Source of the DNA: Ziziphus jujuba | Taxonomy: Eukaryota; Streptophyta; Magnoliopsida; Rosales; Rhamnaceae | Reading direction: 5' to 3' | Length of the DNA stretch: 64,000 bases | NCBI RefSeq assembly: GCF_031755915.1 | Contig: NC_083389.1 | Span: 24,365,001 to 24,429,000 of the forward strand | Shown here: positions 54,721-64,000 of the stretch, piece after piece | How positions within the stretch are numbered: the stretch's first letter is position 1 | How the letters are laid out: every line of letters starts with the position of its first letter | The notes under the pieces: model-generated | Database searches by the model: none | The model's input: only the letters and a program-made list of their open reading frames with translations | Told to the model about the DNA's origin: nothing | Translations under genes and position numbers: made by a program

Positions 54721-56319
54721 TCAACCATGATGATTAGTATCTCCATCAAATTGCCACGGACATCCTAAAAGTAAATGACCAGCTTGCATTGGTACCACAT
54801 CACAAATAACCTCATCTTCATAATCACCAATAGAGAATGCAATCTTCACTTGCCTATTCACCTTCAACTCTCTACAATCATTAAGCCATTGTAGCTTATA
54901 TGGTTCTAGATGCTTCATAGTGGGTAAACCTAGCTTTTCAACCATAGTAAGACTAGCAACATTAGTACAACTTCCTCCATCAATAATCATACTACAAACC
55001 TTTTCCTTGACTTTGCACCTGGCATGAAAGATGTTATCTCGTTGCACTTCCTTCTCATCTTTATACACAGTTAAAGCTCTTCTAGCAACCAATGACAAGT
55101 CCCCTCCAACTGGATACTTGTAATCTTTTTCATCGTCATCACCAAAGTCCTCCAATGGTGGCATGGATTCATTGTCCAACTCTTCTTCTTCAGTTTCAAT
55201 GTCTCCACTTTCCCGAATCACCATGACCCTCTTATTAGGACATTGACTTGCAATATAACCCCTGCCTTGACATTTAAAGCACATGATATCTCGATTTCTA
55301 GTTGAAGATGAATCGAATTTACTTACTTGCTTAGATGAGGATGGTTCCGCTTTAACTTCGAATTTAGGCCGTGTGGTGGCTTTATCTTCAAACTTGGGTT
55401 GATTTGGTTTTCATGTGTATGGGCTTGCTTTCCAAGTGTGTTGAGCAATGCTAGGTCTTATGGTACCCCTCCTCTTGAGTTGTTACTTTACTTTGATGGC
55501 CATGTGCAGCATCTCCTCAATCTCCACATAATGGTGCAAGTCCACTTGATTTGCTATTTCCCTATTCAAACTAGCCAAGAAGCATGCCATTGTAGCCTCC
55601 CTATCCTCCTCAACATTAGCCCTCATCATAAGGATTTCCATCTCCTTATAATAGTCCTCCACACTTCTATTTCCTTTAGAAAAGCTTTGTAATTTTTGAA
55701 AAATGCTCCTATAGTAATGGCTAGATACAAAACGCTTTCTCATCAAAGCCTTCATCTTCTCCCATGTATCTATAGGTCTTTGTCCTGCGCGCCTTCTAGA
55801 AATTGTCTCTTTGTCCCACCATCCAATAGCATAGTCCGTGAATTCAACAGCGGCTAATTTCACCTTTTTTGCCTCGTAGTAGTTCTGACAATGAAATACC
55901 ATCTCAATCCTCTTCTCCCACTCGAGATATGCTTCTGGTTCACTTTTACCTTGGAATGATGGTATTTTCATCTTAATTCCTCCATAGTCACTGCCTCGGT
56001 CTAACCTCTCTCTCCCACGGAGTTGGTTGGTTCTCGAACCAATGTCTTCCTCTTCTTCCTCATAGTCATCTCCAACACGTTCCCATTCTTCCCTTCTTGG
56101 AGTATTTCTTCCTCTACCACGTCCATGAACAAACCTTTGTGGAGGATGTGGCTGCGTTGTTTGGATTGATGATTCCATCCTATCCAACCTATCATGGATC
56201 TGCCCCATCTCCAACCGTAGTGCTCTTTGAAGTTCTCCCACCATGGCTTGAATGTATAACTTCGGATCAGCCACACCTGGATTTTCATCCATGCTTTCTT
56301 TGCTTTTGTCTTGTAACAT
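54721..56319 (-). pseudogene. CRM-4 gag-protease pseudogene
   Basis: Gag is open from the ATG at 56319 (MLQDKSKESMDENPG) to 55483 (about 279 codons), with YYEAKKVKLAAVEF, GWWDKETISRRRAGQR and EDREATMACFLASLN. A stop at 55483 replaces the Gln before LKRRGTI. The next frame, 55284-54721, has a knuckle CFKCQGRGYIASQCPN (His expected after GRG replaced by Tyr one position early), an acidic linker, protease MIIDGGSCTNVASL near 54975 and MQAGHLLLGCPW near 54765, then a stop. The best-preserved CRM gag in the window. Confidence 0.83.
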
Positions 56320-57235
56320 GATTTTTCTGCAAAATTTGTTAGTAAAAAAGAAAGGCCTCACAACACTCCCTCACGTGTCTCACTGAAATTCAAGGTCACT
56401 CGTGTTAGTACTCTAGTTACAATTCGGCTTTTACCCTCTATAATTCTCACCTCTCTCGCCTTTTACCACTCTAGTAATTCTATTTGGTTCTTTGTAAACT
56501 AATTTCAAACTAAAACAAATTAGCAATTAACAATCCAAATAGACCTACCAAACAGTTATGAAAATAAGGCTACAAGACAAATAGAATGAAAAGTAACAAG
56601 AAAAGGCAATGATGAAAGCTCAGCAAGAAATTTAGCAAGAACAAAAGAAACTAGAATGTGAGGAACAAATTGGAATGAGATTTGCAAAATGGAATTGGTG
56701 AATATTCAACAAACCTTATCTTCGGTATTGATTTTGGCTTATTTTTGGTGCTCCTCAAATCAGCTAAAAAAAATTTTCACTACCTGGTTTCTCTTGAAAT
56801 CTCAATAATTCAATGACACAGACCACAAGAACAATATATATATATTTTTTTCACTCGCACAACATAAAACAACTGTAGTAGCAAAGATCAACACCAAATT
56901 TTTTTTTTTTTAATATCTGTTCGAATTTTTTTTTTTTTTTCCTTGAATATATGAAAGCAAATATTGAAGACTAAAACAGAAAAAGAAAAATAAACCAAAT
57001 TAACAAGAACAATGATAAAAGACAACCAACAAACTAGGAAACAAAAATAAGGTAAGACAAGGAAACCCTAATTTGACAAAGAATGAAATTTTTTTTTTTT
57101 TTCATATGCAGAACGTGTATGATGATAGAAGCAACCTCAACCTAATGCTAAGACTGCAGAATAAAAAAAAAAACCAAGAAAAACAATGAAACAAAAGAAA
57201 AGAAATAGATAGATCAAACCTGTAATAAGAAACTA
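56320..57235 (-). other. CRM-4 leader
   Basis: Non-coding, with T-runs at 56900-56912, 56927-56940 and 57090-57103. It matches the CRM-1, CRM-2 and CRM-3 leaders. Confidence 0.65.
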
Positions 57236-57247
57236 GCTCTGATACCA
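57236..57247 (-). other. primer-binding site, tRNA-iMet type (CRM-4)
   Basis: Reverse complement TGGTATCAGAGC, 3 bp from the LTR. Confidence 0.87.
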
Positions 57248-57250
57248 AAT

Positions 57251-58220
57251 TGATACGAACCTAGAACGACTTGCCTCTAAACCCGTAACAAAGATTGAAT
57301 TAGGACTGTCTAATTACAAGTTATCAATGGAAGACCTCGACCCGTTACCTATATTTGAAGTAAGAGCCTTGGTATAGTGAAGACGCCACAATAGGGTGTG
57401 GAATAACCTATTGATAAGTCGAATTTGAACTCCACAAACAACGCTTGAAAAAGTTCGATATAGTCCTCAGAGAACCAAGAGAATTACTCTCACTTTGAAT
57501 CAAAATTGTAATCTCCCTTTTATTCTTGACTTATGTGCCTTTAAATAGGCAAAATAAATTACAAAGCTTTCCTAAATTTGCTAAAAGTAAAGGTGGAATA
57601 ATAATGGACGAAAATTAGGTTTAGGAAACCTAATTTTGATAGGTTTAGGAAACCTAATGTGATTAGGTTTAGGAAACCTAATTTGGCTAGGTTTAGGAAA
57701 ACTAATGTGGTTAGGTTTAGGAAACCTAATGTGGTTAGGTTTAGGAAACTTAATTTAGCTCCTAGTTTCCCGATTTGAATGGCCTTTAATTCTTTGACCA
57801 ATTCAACTCTAATAAAATTAGAAAAGTAATTTAAAAACCTAATAAAAACTAAATTAGGAAAGTAAATAGGCAACGTGCCCAAATCTAATCAAAACATAAA
57901 TAAAAATTAATATTTTCCTAATTATAAAATTTGGCCAAGCTTAGTTGGATGCCATGTCACCATATGATGCCACATCACCATGCTGCAGAAGTCCATGCGT
58001 TAAACTCTCTTTCACGTTGGCATCCACCATCCCAATCATATGGACCAATTTTAGTTCATCTTCACTATTGAACTTGCTTCCTTGGGTTGAAAACACCTCT
58101 TGGATTAAACCATTTAGTGCCCCTTTCAATCTCTTTGCTTATGCTCTGGTTATGGGTCTTGTAAACATTTGAAGTAGATCTGGGCTCCATCTTGAAGGGC
58201 TCTTGGTCATGTCCTCATTA
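57251..58220 (-). repeat. CRM-4 5' LTR (970 bp)
   Basis: TGATACGAAC (plus strand) to CCTCATTA. It has a six-unit minisatellite, the largest here, and GCCTTTAAATAGGC near 57538-57551. It encodes the usual tail segment on the minus strand (58172-57941) with minor damage. Confidence 0.86.
57614..57755. repeat. CRM LTR palindromic minisatellite, 6 units
   Basis: Six units at 24-bp spacing. The repeat translates without stops on the minus strand as LGFLNLxx octapeptides. Confidence 0.83.
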
Positions 58221-58724
58221 CTTCACTTCTTGCATTTTTGTGAAAAACTATATAAATATCCTTCCTTTAGGTGCTTGTTATGCAAATTAAAGGGAAGTAG
58301 TTTTAATACCTATTATGGTTAGCACTACACCACCAAGCGAAGTCGAAGCTTCTACTTCCCACAAACTAAAGTAATCTACAATGTACATAGGGTTTACAGA
58401 GTTGAATGCAAATAACAGGCTCATTATTATACCGAAACAAAATGCCTAGTAATATTCACATAATTGTATTTGTGCAGGCAGAAAGAGCAAACTCAATAAT
58501 CCATGTAATTAGTATGCACATGTACAAAGTAAATACATACTCATAATGGTGAATGTGACCAGCATATGAAATACCAATGCCACCAATGGCAACCACATGT
58601 AACTCTGATGATGAACAACAATTTCAGTTGATCCAACCTAAGGCTGCAATTGCTACAAATTTCCCATTGTGTTATTCATGATAAAACTCCTCCGCTTTAC
58701 CAATACAAATTTTTGGTGGAGATC
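58221..58724 (+). other. unassigned DNA, right end probably copia gag
   Basis: No gene in the first 400 bp. From about 58650 the sequence looks like a decayed copia zinc-knuckle region (KFPLC, then FWWR at 58711-58722), which continues right of the solo LTR at 59707. Confidence 0.4.
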
Positions 58725-59703
58725 TAATAAGAACATGACCAGGAGCACCCCAAGATGGAGTCCAGAGCCACTTCAAATCTCCACGGGACCAATAACCAGG
58801 GCACGAGCAAAGAGGTTTAAAGGAGCACCAAATAGCTTAATCCAGGAGGTGTTCACATCCCAAGGAAGTAAGTTTATCACTGAAGGTGAACCCAAATTGG
58901 TCCATATGATTGGAACAGTGGATGCCAACATAAAAGAGAACCTAATGCATGGAATCCAACAATATGGTGATATGGCACGTTTTGATGACATGGATGGTGA
59001 TGTGGCATCATATGGTGACATGACACTTTTGCCACGTGGAGGGTGATATGCGCTTACATGGCATTCAATTAAGCTTGGCCAAATTTTATAATTAGGAAAC
59101 ATTACTTTTTTTATTTATGTCTTAATTGGATTTTGGCATGTTGCCTATTTACTTTCCTAATTTTATTAGAGTTCAATTGGTCAAAGAATGAAAGCCCATT
59201 CAAATTAAAAAACGAGGAGCTAAATTAGGTTTTCTAAACCTAACCACATTAGGTTTCCTAAACCTAACCAAATTAGGTTTCCTAAACCTAATCACATTAG
59301 GTTTTCTAAACTTAACCACATTAGATTTCCTAAACCTAATTTTTGTCCATAATTATTCCATCATTATTTTTTGTAAAATTTAGGAAAGCTTTGTAATTTA
59401 CTTTGCCTATTTAAAGGAACACAAGTCAGGAATAAAAATCATATTACAATTTTGATTCAAAGTGAGAATGATTCCTTTGGTTTTCTAAGAACTATATTGA
59501 ACTTTTTCAAGCTTTAATTATGGAGTTCAATTTCGACTTATCAATAGGTTATTCCGCACCCTATTGTGGCGTCTTCACCATACCAAGGTTCTTACCTCAA
59601 ATATAGGTAACGGGTCGAGGTCTTCCTTTGATAACTTGTAATTAGACGGTCTAAATCAACATTTATTACGAGTTACAGAGCAGGTCGTCCTAGATTCGTA
59701 TCA
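58725..59703 (+). repeat. solo CRM LTR, subfamily II (979 bp)
   Basis: Starts at a mutated end, TAATAAGAAC (for TGATGAGGAC), and ends CGTATCA. No internal region follows. It encodes GPITRARAKRFKGA and ends PRGG-stop at 59046, has CACGTG at 59033-59038, a five-unit minisatellite, and CCTATTTAAAGG near 59406. It lies inside copia sequence. Confidence 0.83.
59224..59340. repeat. CRM LTR palindromic minisatellite, 5 units
   Basis: Five AGGTTTYCTAAACCTAA-based units. Confidence 0.8.
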
Positions 59704-60962
59704 TTATTTTGGTGGAGACTGAATGCTCAATGCAAAATTTTCAAGCAATTCAGTCACATGGAGAAATATTGTAGGAGAAAGAATCAAAAGCAAGAGGCAA
59801 GGTGAGCTTAAGAGCCTGAGGTGTCAAGTGAAGAGCATGAACACACCTTCATAGCTACTTGCAACCTTACAAGCACAAGCAAAGACTTGTGGATCTTGGA
59901 CAGCAGTTTTACCAATCACATATGCAACAACCATGACTTGCTTATGAAGTTAAATTCAAGAATTGCAACAAAAATTAAGGTAGCAAATGAAAAAATGATG
60001 GAAGCACAAGGAAAATGAGATTTTGTGATCAAAATACCAAAAGGTACAACACTAATCACAAATGTGTTATATGTTTCATATTTGTCCGAGAACTTATTGA
60101 GTATGCCACAACTCATGAAGAAATAATACACTTTGAAATTCTTAGTTACAAGTTGTGAAATATCTAAGAATGGAAAAGTTCTATTACTTGTCCATATGAA
60201 GGATAATATTCATTTGATTGACTTTAATCAACAAAATCAATCAACCTTAAGCATTGAAGTCCAAGAAGAACCGGAGCTATGGCATAGAAGACTTTGCCAC
60301 TACAACTATGCCATCATAAAAGCAAATACAAACTCAAGAAATTGTTAAGAATCTACCACAAATCTAAAAAGCCGAAGTTCTATGCCAAACATGTCAACTT
60401 GGCAAACTCAAGAGGCAGCCATTTCCTTTAACAACTCGGAAAGGCAAAGGAGAAATGGCAGCTAGTGCACTTGGATTTATGTGGACCTATGAATCAGACA
60501 ACTCATGCCGGAATGAGGTATCTTGTCATTTTCAAAAAAATGTTGGATCTACTTTCTCAAATAAAAATCAGAAGTAGCAGCCATATTTCAAGAATTCAAA
60601 ACACTTGTGGAGAATCAAACTCAAACAACTATCAAAGTAATTAGAACCAACAATGGTGGTGAGTACATTTCAAGTGCTTTCTAAGACATTTGTAATACAT
60701 CAACTTGCAGCTCCATATACACCAAAACAAAATGGAGTTAGTGAATGGAAATGTTAAGATGCTTGCCGTTTCATAATAGCCTGCCGAAGAAATTTTGGGC
60801 CAAAGCTGCCAGCACAAGTTTGTACCTCCTTAATAGATTTCCAACAAAGGTATTGACTCCAAAGCTCCAAATGATCGGTGGTACAATTTTAAACCCTCAA
60901 TTACTCATTTAACAATTTTTGGAATTTATTACATGCATGTTTATGACACCAAGAGGTCTAAG
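59704..60962 (+). pseudogene. decayed Ty1/copia gag-protease-integrase fragment
   Basis: Knuckle-like FWWRLNAQCKIFKQFSHMEKYC (split here: FWWR then CKIFKQFSHMEKYC), with the second Cys lost; protease DLWILDSSFTNHIC, where DSG is DSS; pre-integrase LWHRRLCHYNYA and, in another frame, CQTCQLGK; integrase HLDLCGPM, an RTNNGGEY site (D to N) and PKQNGVSE near 60725. Stops and frameshifts occur about every 100-200 bp. It continues beyond the solo Athila LTR at 62705. Confidence 0.72.
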
Positions 60963-62699
60963 TGATGTGTAAAATCAACTCGCAAGTGCACGAATCGTTT
61001 TCAAGTAATAAAGTGGAAAAATAGGGTTGTCGTACCCAAGGGATTAAGAATTAAATACCAAAGATAATTAGGTTTTGGTAATATTTGAACTAAAATTTAA
61101 GATGGCAATTGAAAACTAAATAAACTAAATTAAACAAAAGGAATCAATTAAAATTAGATCAATTTCAAGTAAGAGAGGGAATAATTATGAATACTAGGGC
61201 ATTTGATTTCACCACTAACTATTCCAATTTAATTACTTAAATATGTCAATTTAATTAACTAGTAATTTTGTTAACCACACTTAATCACAAAATTAATCAA
61301 AAGTAGTTTCCACTCACAATTGATAATATTCACATAACCTAATTTATTCCTTCCTGCCTATAAATTAAATCATGCAAATTCATCAAGCATAGATTAAGCA
61401 AATAATATGGCATGAGACATAACTATTTTCCAATCAATTATGCATTCATGTAAATCATTGGAGATCCATAATATTATCCTTTTCCAAGCTCAAATATTAT
61501 TAAAATCATTCCTTCCTTCCGGCCTATGAAAGCTTTAAGTATACCAATGATTTATTAACAAAACATATTACTAATTAAATAAAACTCAACATATATTAAA
61601 ATAATTAAACCTTCATAGTTAGGGTTACATCATAGCCCTAGCTATGCAAATTAGTTCATGGTAAAAATAATTTCAACATCCATAATTATTAAAAATAATA
61701 AGATTCACAATTAAAGAGAAAGGAAAAGAGAATAAAAACTATTGAAGAAATTCTCCTCCAAGAGCTCTCAAAGTCGTAGCCTTCTTCTCCAAGCAAGACC
61801 ACGTCTCTCTGCCTCCTCCAAGCTCTCCAATTGATCTTCTAAAACTCTAAAACTTTTAAAACCCTCTCCCTTAACAGAATCTTAGAAACTCCCAAAATTT
61901 GGTTTGTTTCTATTTAAGCCTCCTAAAAGCTCTTAAATAACTCTCTAAACTTGTATATCTTCCTTCAATGTGGTGGGAGCTATATATATAGGACCTTGGG
62001 AATCTTTTTCTCCCTTTATTTTCAATGTGGGAGTCTTGGAAGATATCTTTTTTAGGCCATGAAAAGGGTTGGACGAATTTCATGTGTAAAAAGGAAACTG
62101 TATATTACTTGCTCTTTACTACTTTCCTTTTATCTAATTCCTCCTAAAAAAAATAGTTAATTAGTCTAATTTACCCTTAATGAAGCATGTGACATGACAT
62201 GTGCCTCATTAATGATAAATTAACCAATTATTGCCACTTGTTTTTATCTTGGCCTTTAAATTGCCTTGATTCCCTATTTTGATCAATGGTGGAGATTTAA
62301 CTAGAATATTCCTTTTTATAAATTCCAAACTTTAAATGATGATAACTCTTTTCTCGCACCTCGAAATCCAAAAATAACGAGACATTTGAAATCCTCAGAT
62401 CGTGATGATTCATATGACATCCACTTCCATCATGAAATTCCCGATAGAATCTTTATGGAATCTTCAAGGTATTTTTTTGGAATCTTTTTAATGCTTAGTC
62501 CGTTCGAGCTCAAATCTTGCTTCCCACCATAATTCGACCCAAGGAATCCATTTTTATGATTGTTTTCTTAAAATTCTTCCTCTTTTACCTAGATTAAGAA
62601 AAATACATAATTAAGTATCTTTCCATAACAAATTAACACAAACTAACAAATATTAAGCTATAAATATGGCATAAAATCATCAATATTTTAGACCCAACA
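60963..62699 (-). repeat. solo Athila LTR (1737 bp) with perfect target duplication
   Basis: Reverse-oriented full LTR (TGATGTGT to ACCCAACA on the plus strand) flanked by exact CTAAG on both sides (60958-60962, 62700-62704). The usual product of LTR-LTR recombination that removed the internal region. Confidence 0.92.
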
Positions 62700-62915
62700 C
62701 TAAGCTAGATAAGAAAACAATCATTGGCATTCTTGTTCGCTGTAGCTAAGTATATATGATGTGTTAAAGATGCAAATTATTATCTCAAGAGATGTTGTAG
62801 TGGATGAAACACAATGAGATTGGAAAGAACACAAAGTGCAAACAAGCACTTATATTCAATCAAGAACTCCGTTCTTAGACCAAAGTGATATGGATGTTGT
62901 CAAAGAGGATGAATA
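62700..62915 (+). pseudogene. continuation of the decayed copia element
   Basis: Reads KLDKKTIIGILVRCS after TKRSK-like sequence left of the solo LTR, the post-integrase segment of copia polyproteins, then VVVDE-like sequence in another frame. It ends where the next Athila LTR begins. Confidence 0.6.
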
Positions 62916-64000
62916 TGTTAGGTCTAAAATATTGATGATTTTATGCCATATTTATAGCTTAATATTTGTTAGTTTGTGTTAATTTGTTATGGAAAGATAC
63001 TTAATTATGTATTTTACTTAATCTAGGTGAAAGAGGAAGAATTTTAAGAAAACAACCATAAAGATGGATTCCTTGGGTCGAATTATGGTGGGAAGCAAGA
63101 TTTGAGCTCGAACAGACTAAGCATTAAAAAGATTCCAAAAAGATACCTTGAAGATTCCATAAAGATTCTATCGGGAATTTCATGATGGAAGTGGATGTCA
63201 TATGAATCATCACAATCTGAGGATTTCAAATGTCTCGTTATTTTTGGATTTCGAGGTGCGAGCAAAGAGTTATCATCATTTAAAGTTTGAAATTTATAAA
63301 AAGGAATATTCTAGTTAAATCTCCACCATTGATCAAAAGAGAGAATTAAGGCAATTTGAGGGCAAGATAAAAACAAGTGGCAATAATTGGTTAATTTATC
63401 ATTAATGAGGCACATGTCATGTCACATGCTTCATTAAGGGTAAATTAGACTAATTAACTATTTTTTTTAGGAGGAATTAGATAAAAGGAAAGTAGTAGAG
63501 AGCAAGTAATATACAGTTTCCTTTTTACACATGAAATTCGTCCAACCCTTTTCATGGCCTAAAAAAGGTATCTTCCAAGACTCCCACATTGAAAATAAAG
63601 AGAGAAAAAGATTCCCAAGGCCCTATATATATAGCCCCCACCATATTGAAGGAAGATATACAAGTTTAGAGAGTTATTTAAGAGCTTTTAGGAGGCTTAA
63701 ATAGAAACAAACCAAATTTTGGGAGTTTGTAAGATTCTCTTAAAGGTTCTAGGGTTTGAAAGTTTTAGAGTTTTAAAAGATCAATTGGAGAGCTTGGAGG
63801 AGGCAGAGAGACGTGGTCTTGCTTGGAGAAGAAGGCTACGACTTTGAGAGCTCTTGGAGGAGAATTTCTTCAATAGTTTTTATTCTCTTTTTTTTTCTCT
63901 TTAATTGTGAATCTTATTATTTTTAATAATTATGGATGTTGAAATTATTTTTACCATGAACTAATTTTCATAGCTAGGGCTATGATGTAGCCCTAACTAT
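62916..64000 (+). repeat. Athila LTR, plus strand, running off the window
   Basis: TGTTAGGTCTAAAATATTG onward, matching Athila-2's LTR to about position 1085 of 1737, with a TATA-like box at 63624-63634. Left flank GAATA (62911-62915). Whether a full element or another solo LTR follows cannot be seen. Confidence 0.9.

Larger units (their letters stand above)
52868..58220 (-). mobile_element. CRM-4: CRM-like chromovirus, minus strand, with RT-integrase deletion
   Basis: Order on the minus strand: 5' LTR, iMet primer site, leader, gag, protease, front of RT fused to the integrase tail, purine tract, partial 3' LTR cut in its minisatellite by the junction with CRM-3. Subfamily I. The right end reads CCTCATTA rather than CCTCATCA. 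No target duplication pairs with the CRM-3 flank, so this is not a single simple insertion. Confidence 0.83.

Noticed and set aside
1..64000. tRNA, rRNA, CRISPR or bacterial-type operon features
   Set aside because: None seen; the window has plant retrotransposon architecture throughout.

Overview
This window is repeat-dominated DNA from a flowering plant, most likely a eudicot. It is AT-rich and almost wholly built from nested, broken LTR retrotransposons, and it contains no complete host gene. Coding signatures are Ty3/gypsy of two sorts (an Athila-type family with a tRNA-Asp primer site, and chromoviruses that look like the centromere-associated CRM clade with a tRNA-iMet primer site) plus Ty1/copia. 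Two weak traces of host genes lie near 45.5-47.1 kb. The density of CRM-like copies suggests, but does not prove, a pericentromeric or centromeric location.

Layout. 1-18,064: Athila-1, complete from LTR to LTR, with a broken gag-pol and no env. Its 3' LTR is split by CRM-1 (9,627-16,740, minus strand, perfect ATTTA target duplication). 18,065-20,531: the remnant of a CRM-related gypsy element into which Athila-1 inserted. 20,526-31,480: CRM-2 (+), whose leader is split by a copia element (21,740-27,834, minus strand). 31,481-32,122: unassigned DNA. 32,123-36,594: CRL, a second CRM-related family (minus strand), reduced to two LTRs and gag. 36,595-37,601: unassigned. 37,602-44,494: Athila-2, with a 5' LTR and an uninterrupted 1,562-codon gag-pol cut off in the integrase. 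44,495-48,801: non-TE DNA with a candidate tail-anchored-protein exon, a degraded 3' end of a clustered-mitochondria (CLU/FRIENDLY-type) gene and a tiny poly(A) insertion. 48,802-58,220: two CRM copies in opposite orientation (CRM-3 +, CRM-4 -), fused inside the LTR minisatellite. 58,221-64,000: a decayed copia element carrying a solo CRM LTR, a solo Athila LTR (minus strand, perfect CTAAG duplication) and, 216 bp further on, the start of another Athila LTR in the opposite direction.

How the parts relate. Each intact element would have made Gag, protease, reverse transcriptase/RNase H and integrase for its own copying, but only Athila-2 still has a long open frame, and it lacks its 3' end. 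The most notable signals are: (i) two separate CRM copies with the same gap-free RT-to-integrase-tail deletion junction, as expected of a non-autonomous sublineage; (ii) CRM pol frames that run through the polypurine tract into the LTR, so every CRM LTR carries an integrase-tail segment; (iii) a palindromic 24-bp minisatellite in CRM LTRs, varying from 2 to 6 units, that also served as a recombination breakpoint; and (iv) a possible captured exon with a consensus splice donor inside CRM-2. All sequence comparisons were made by eye within the window; no database search was run.
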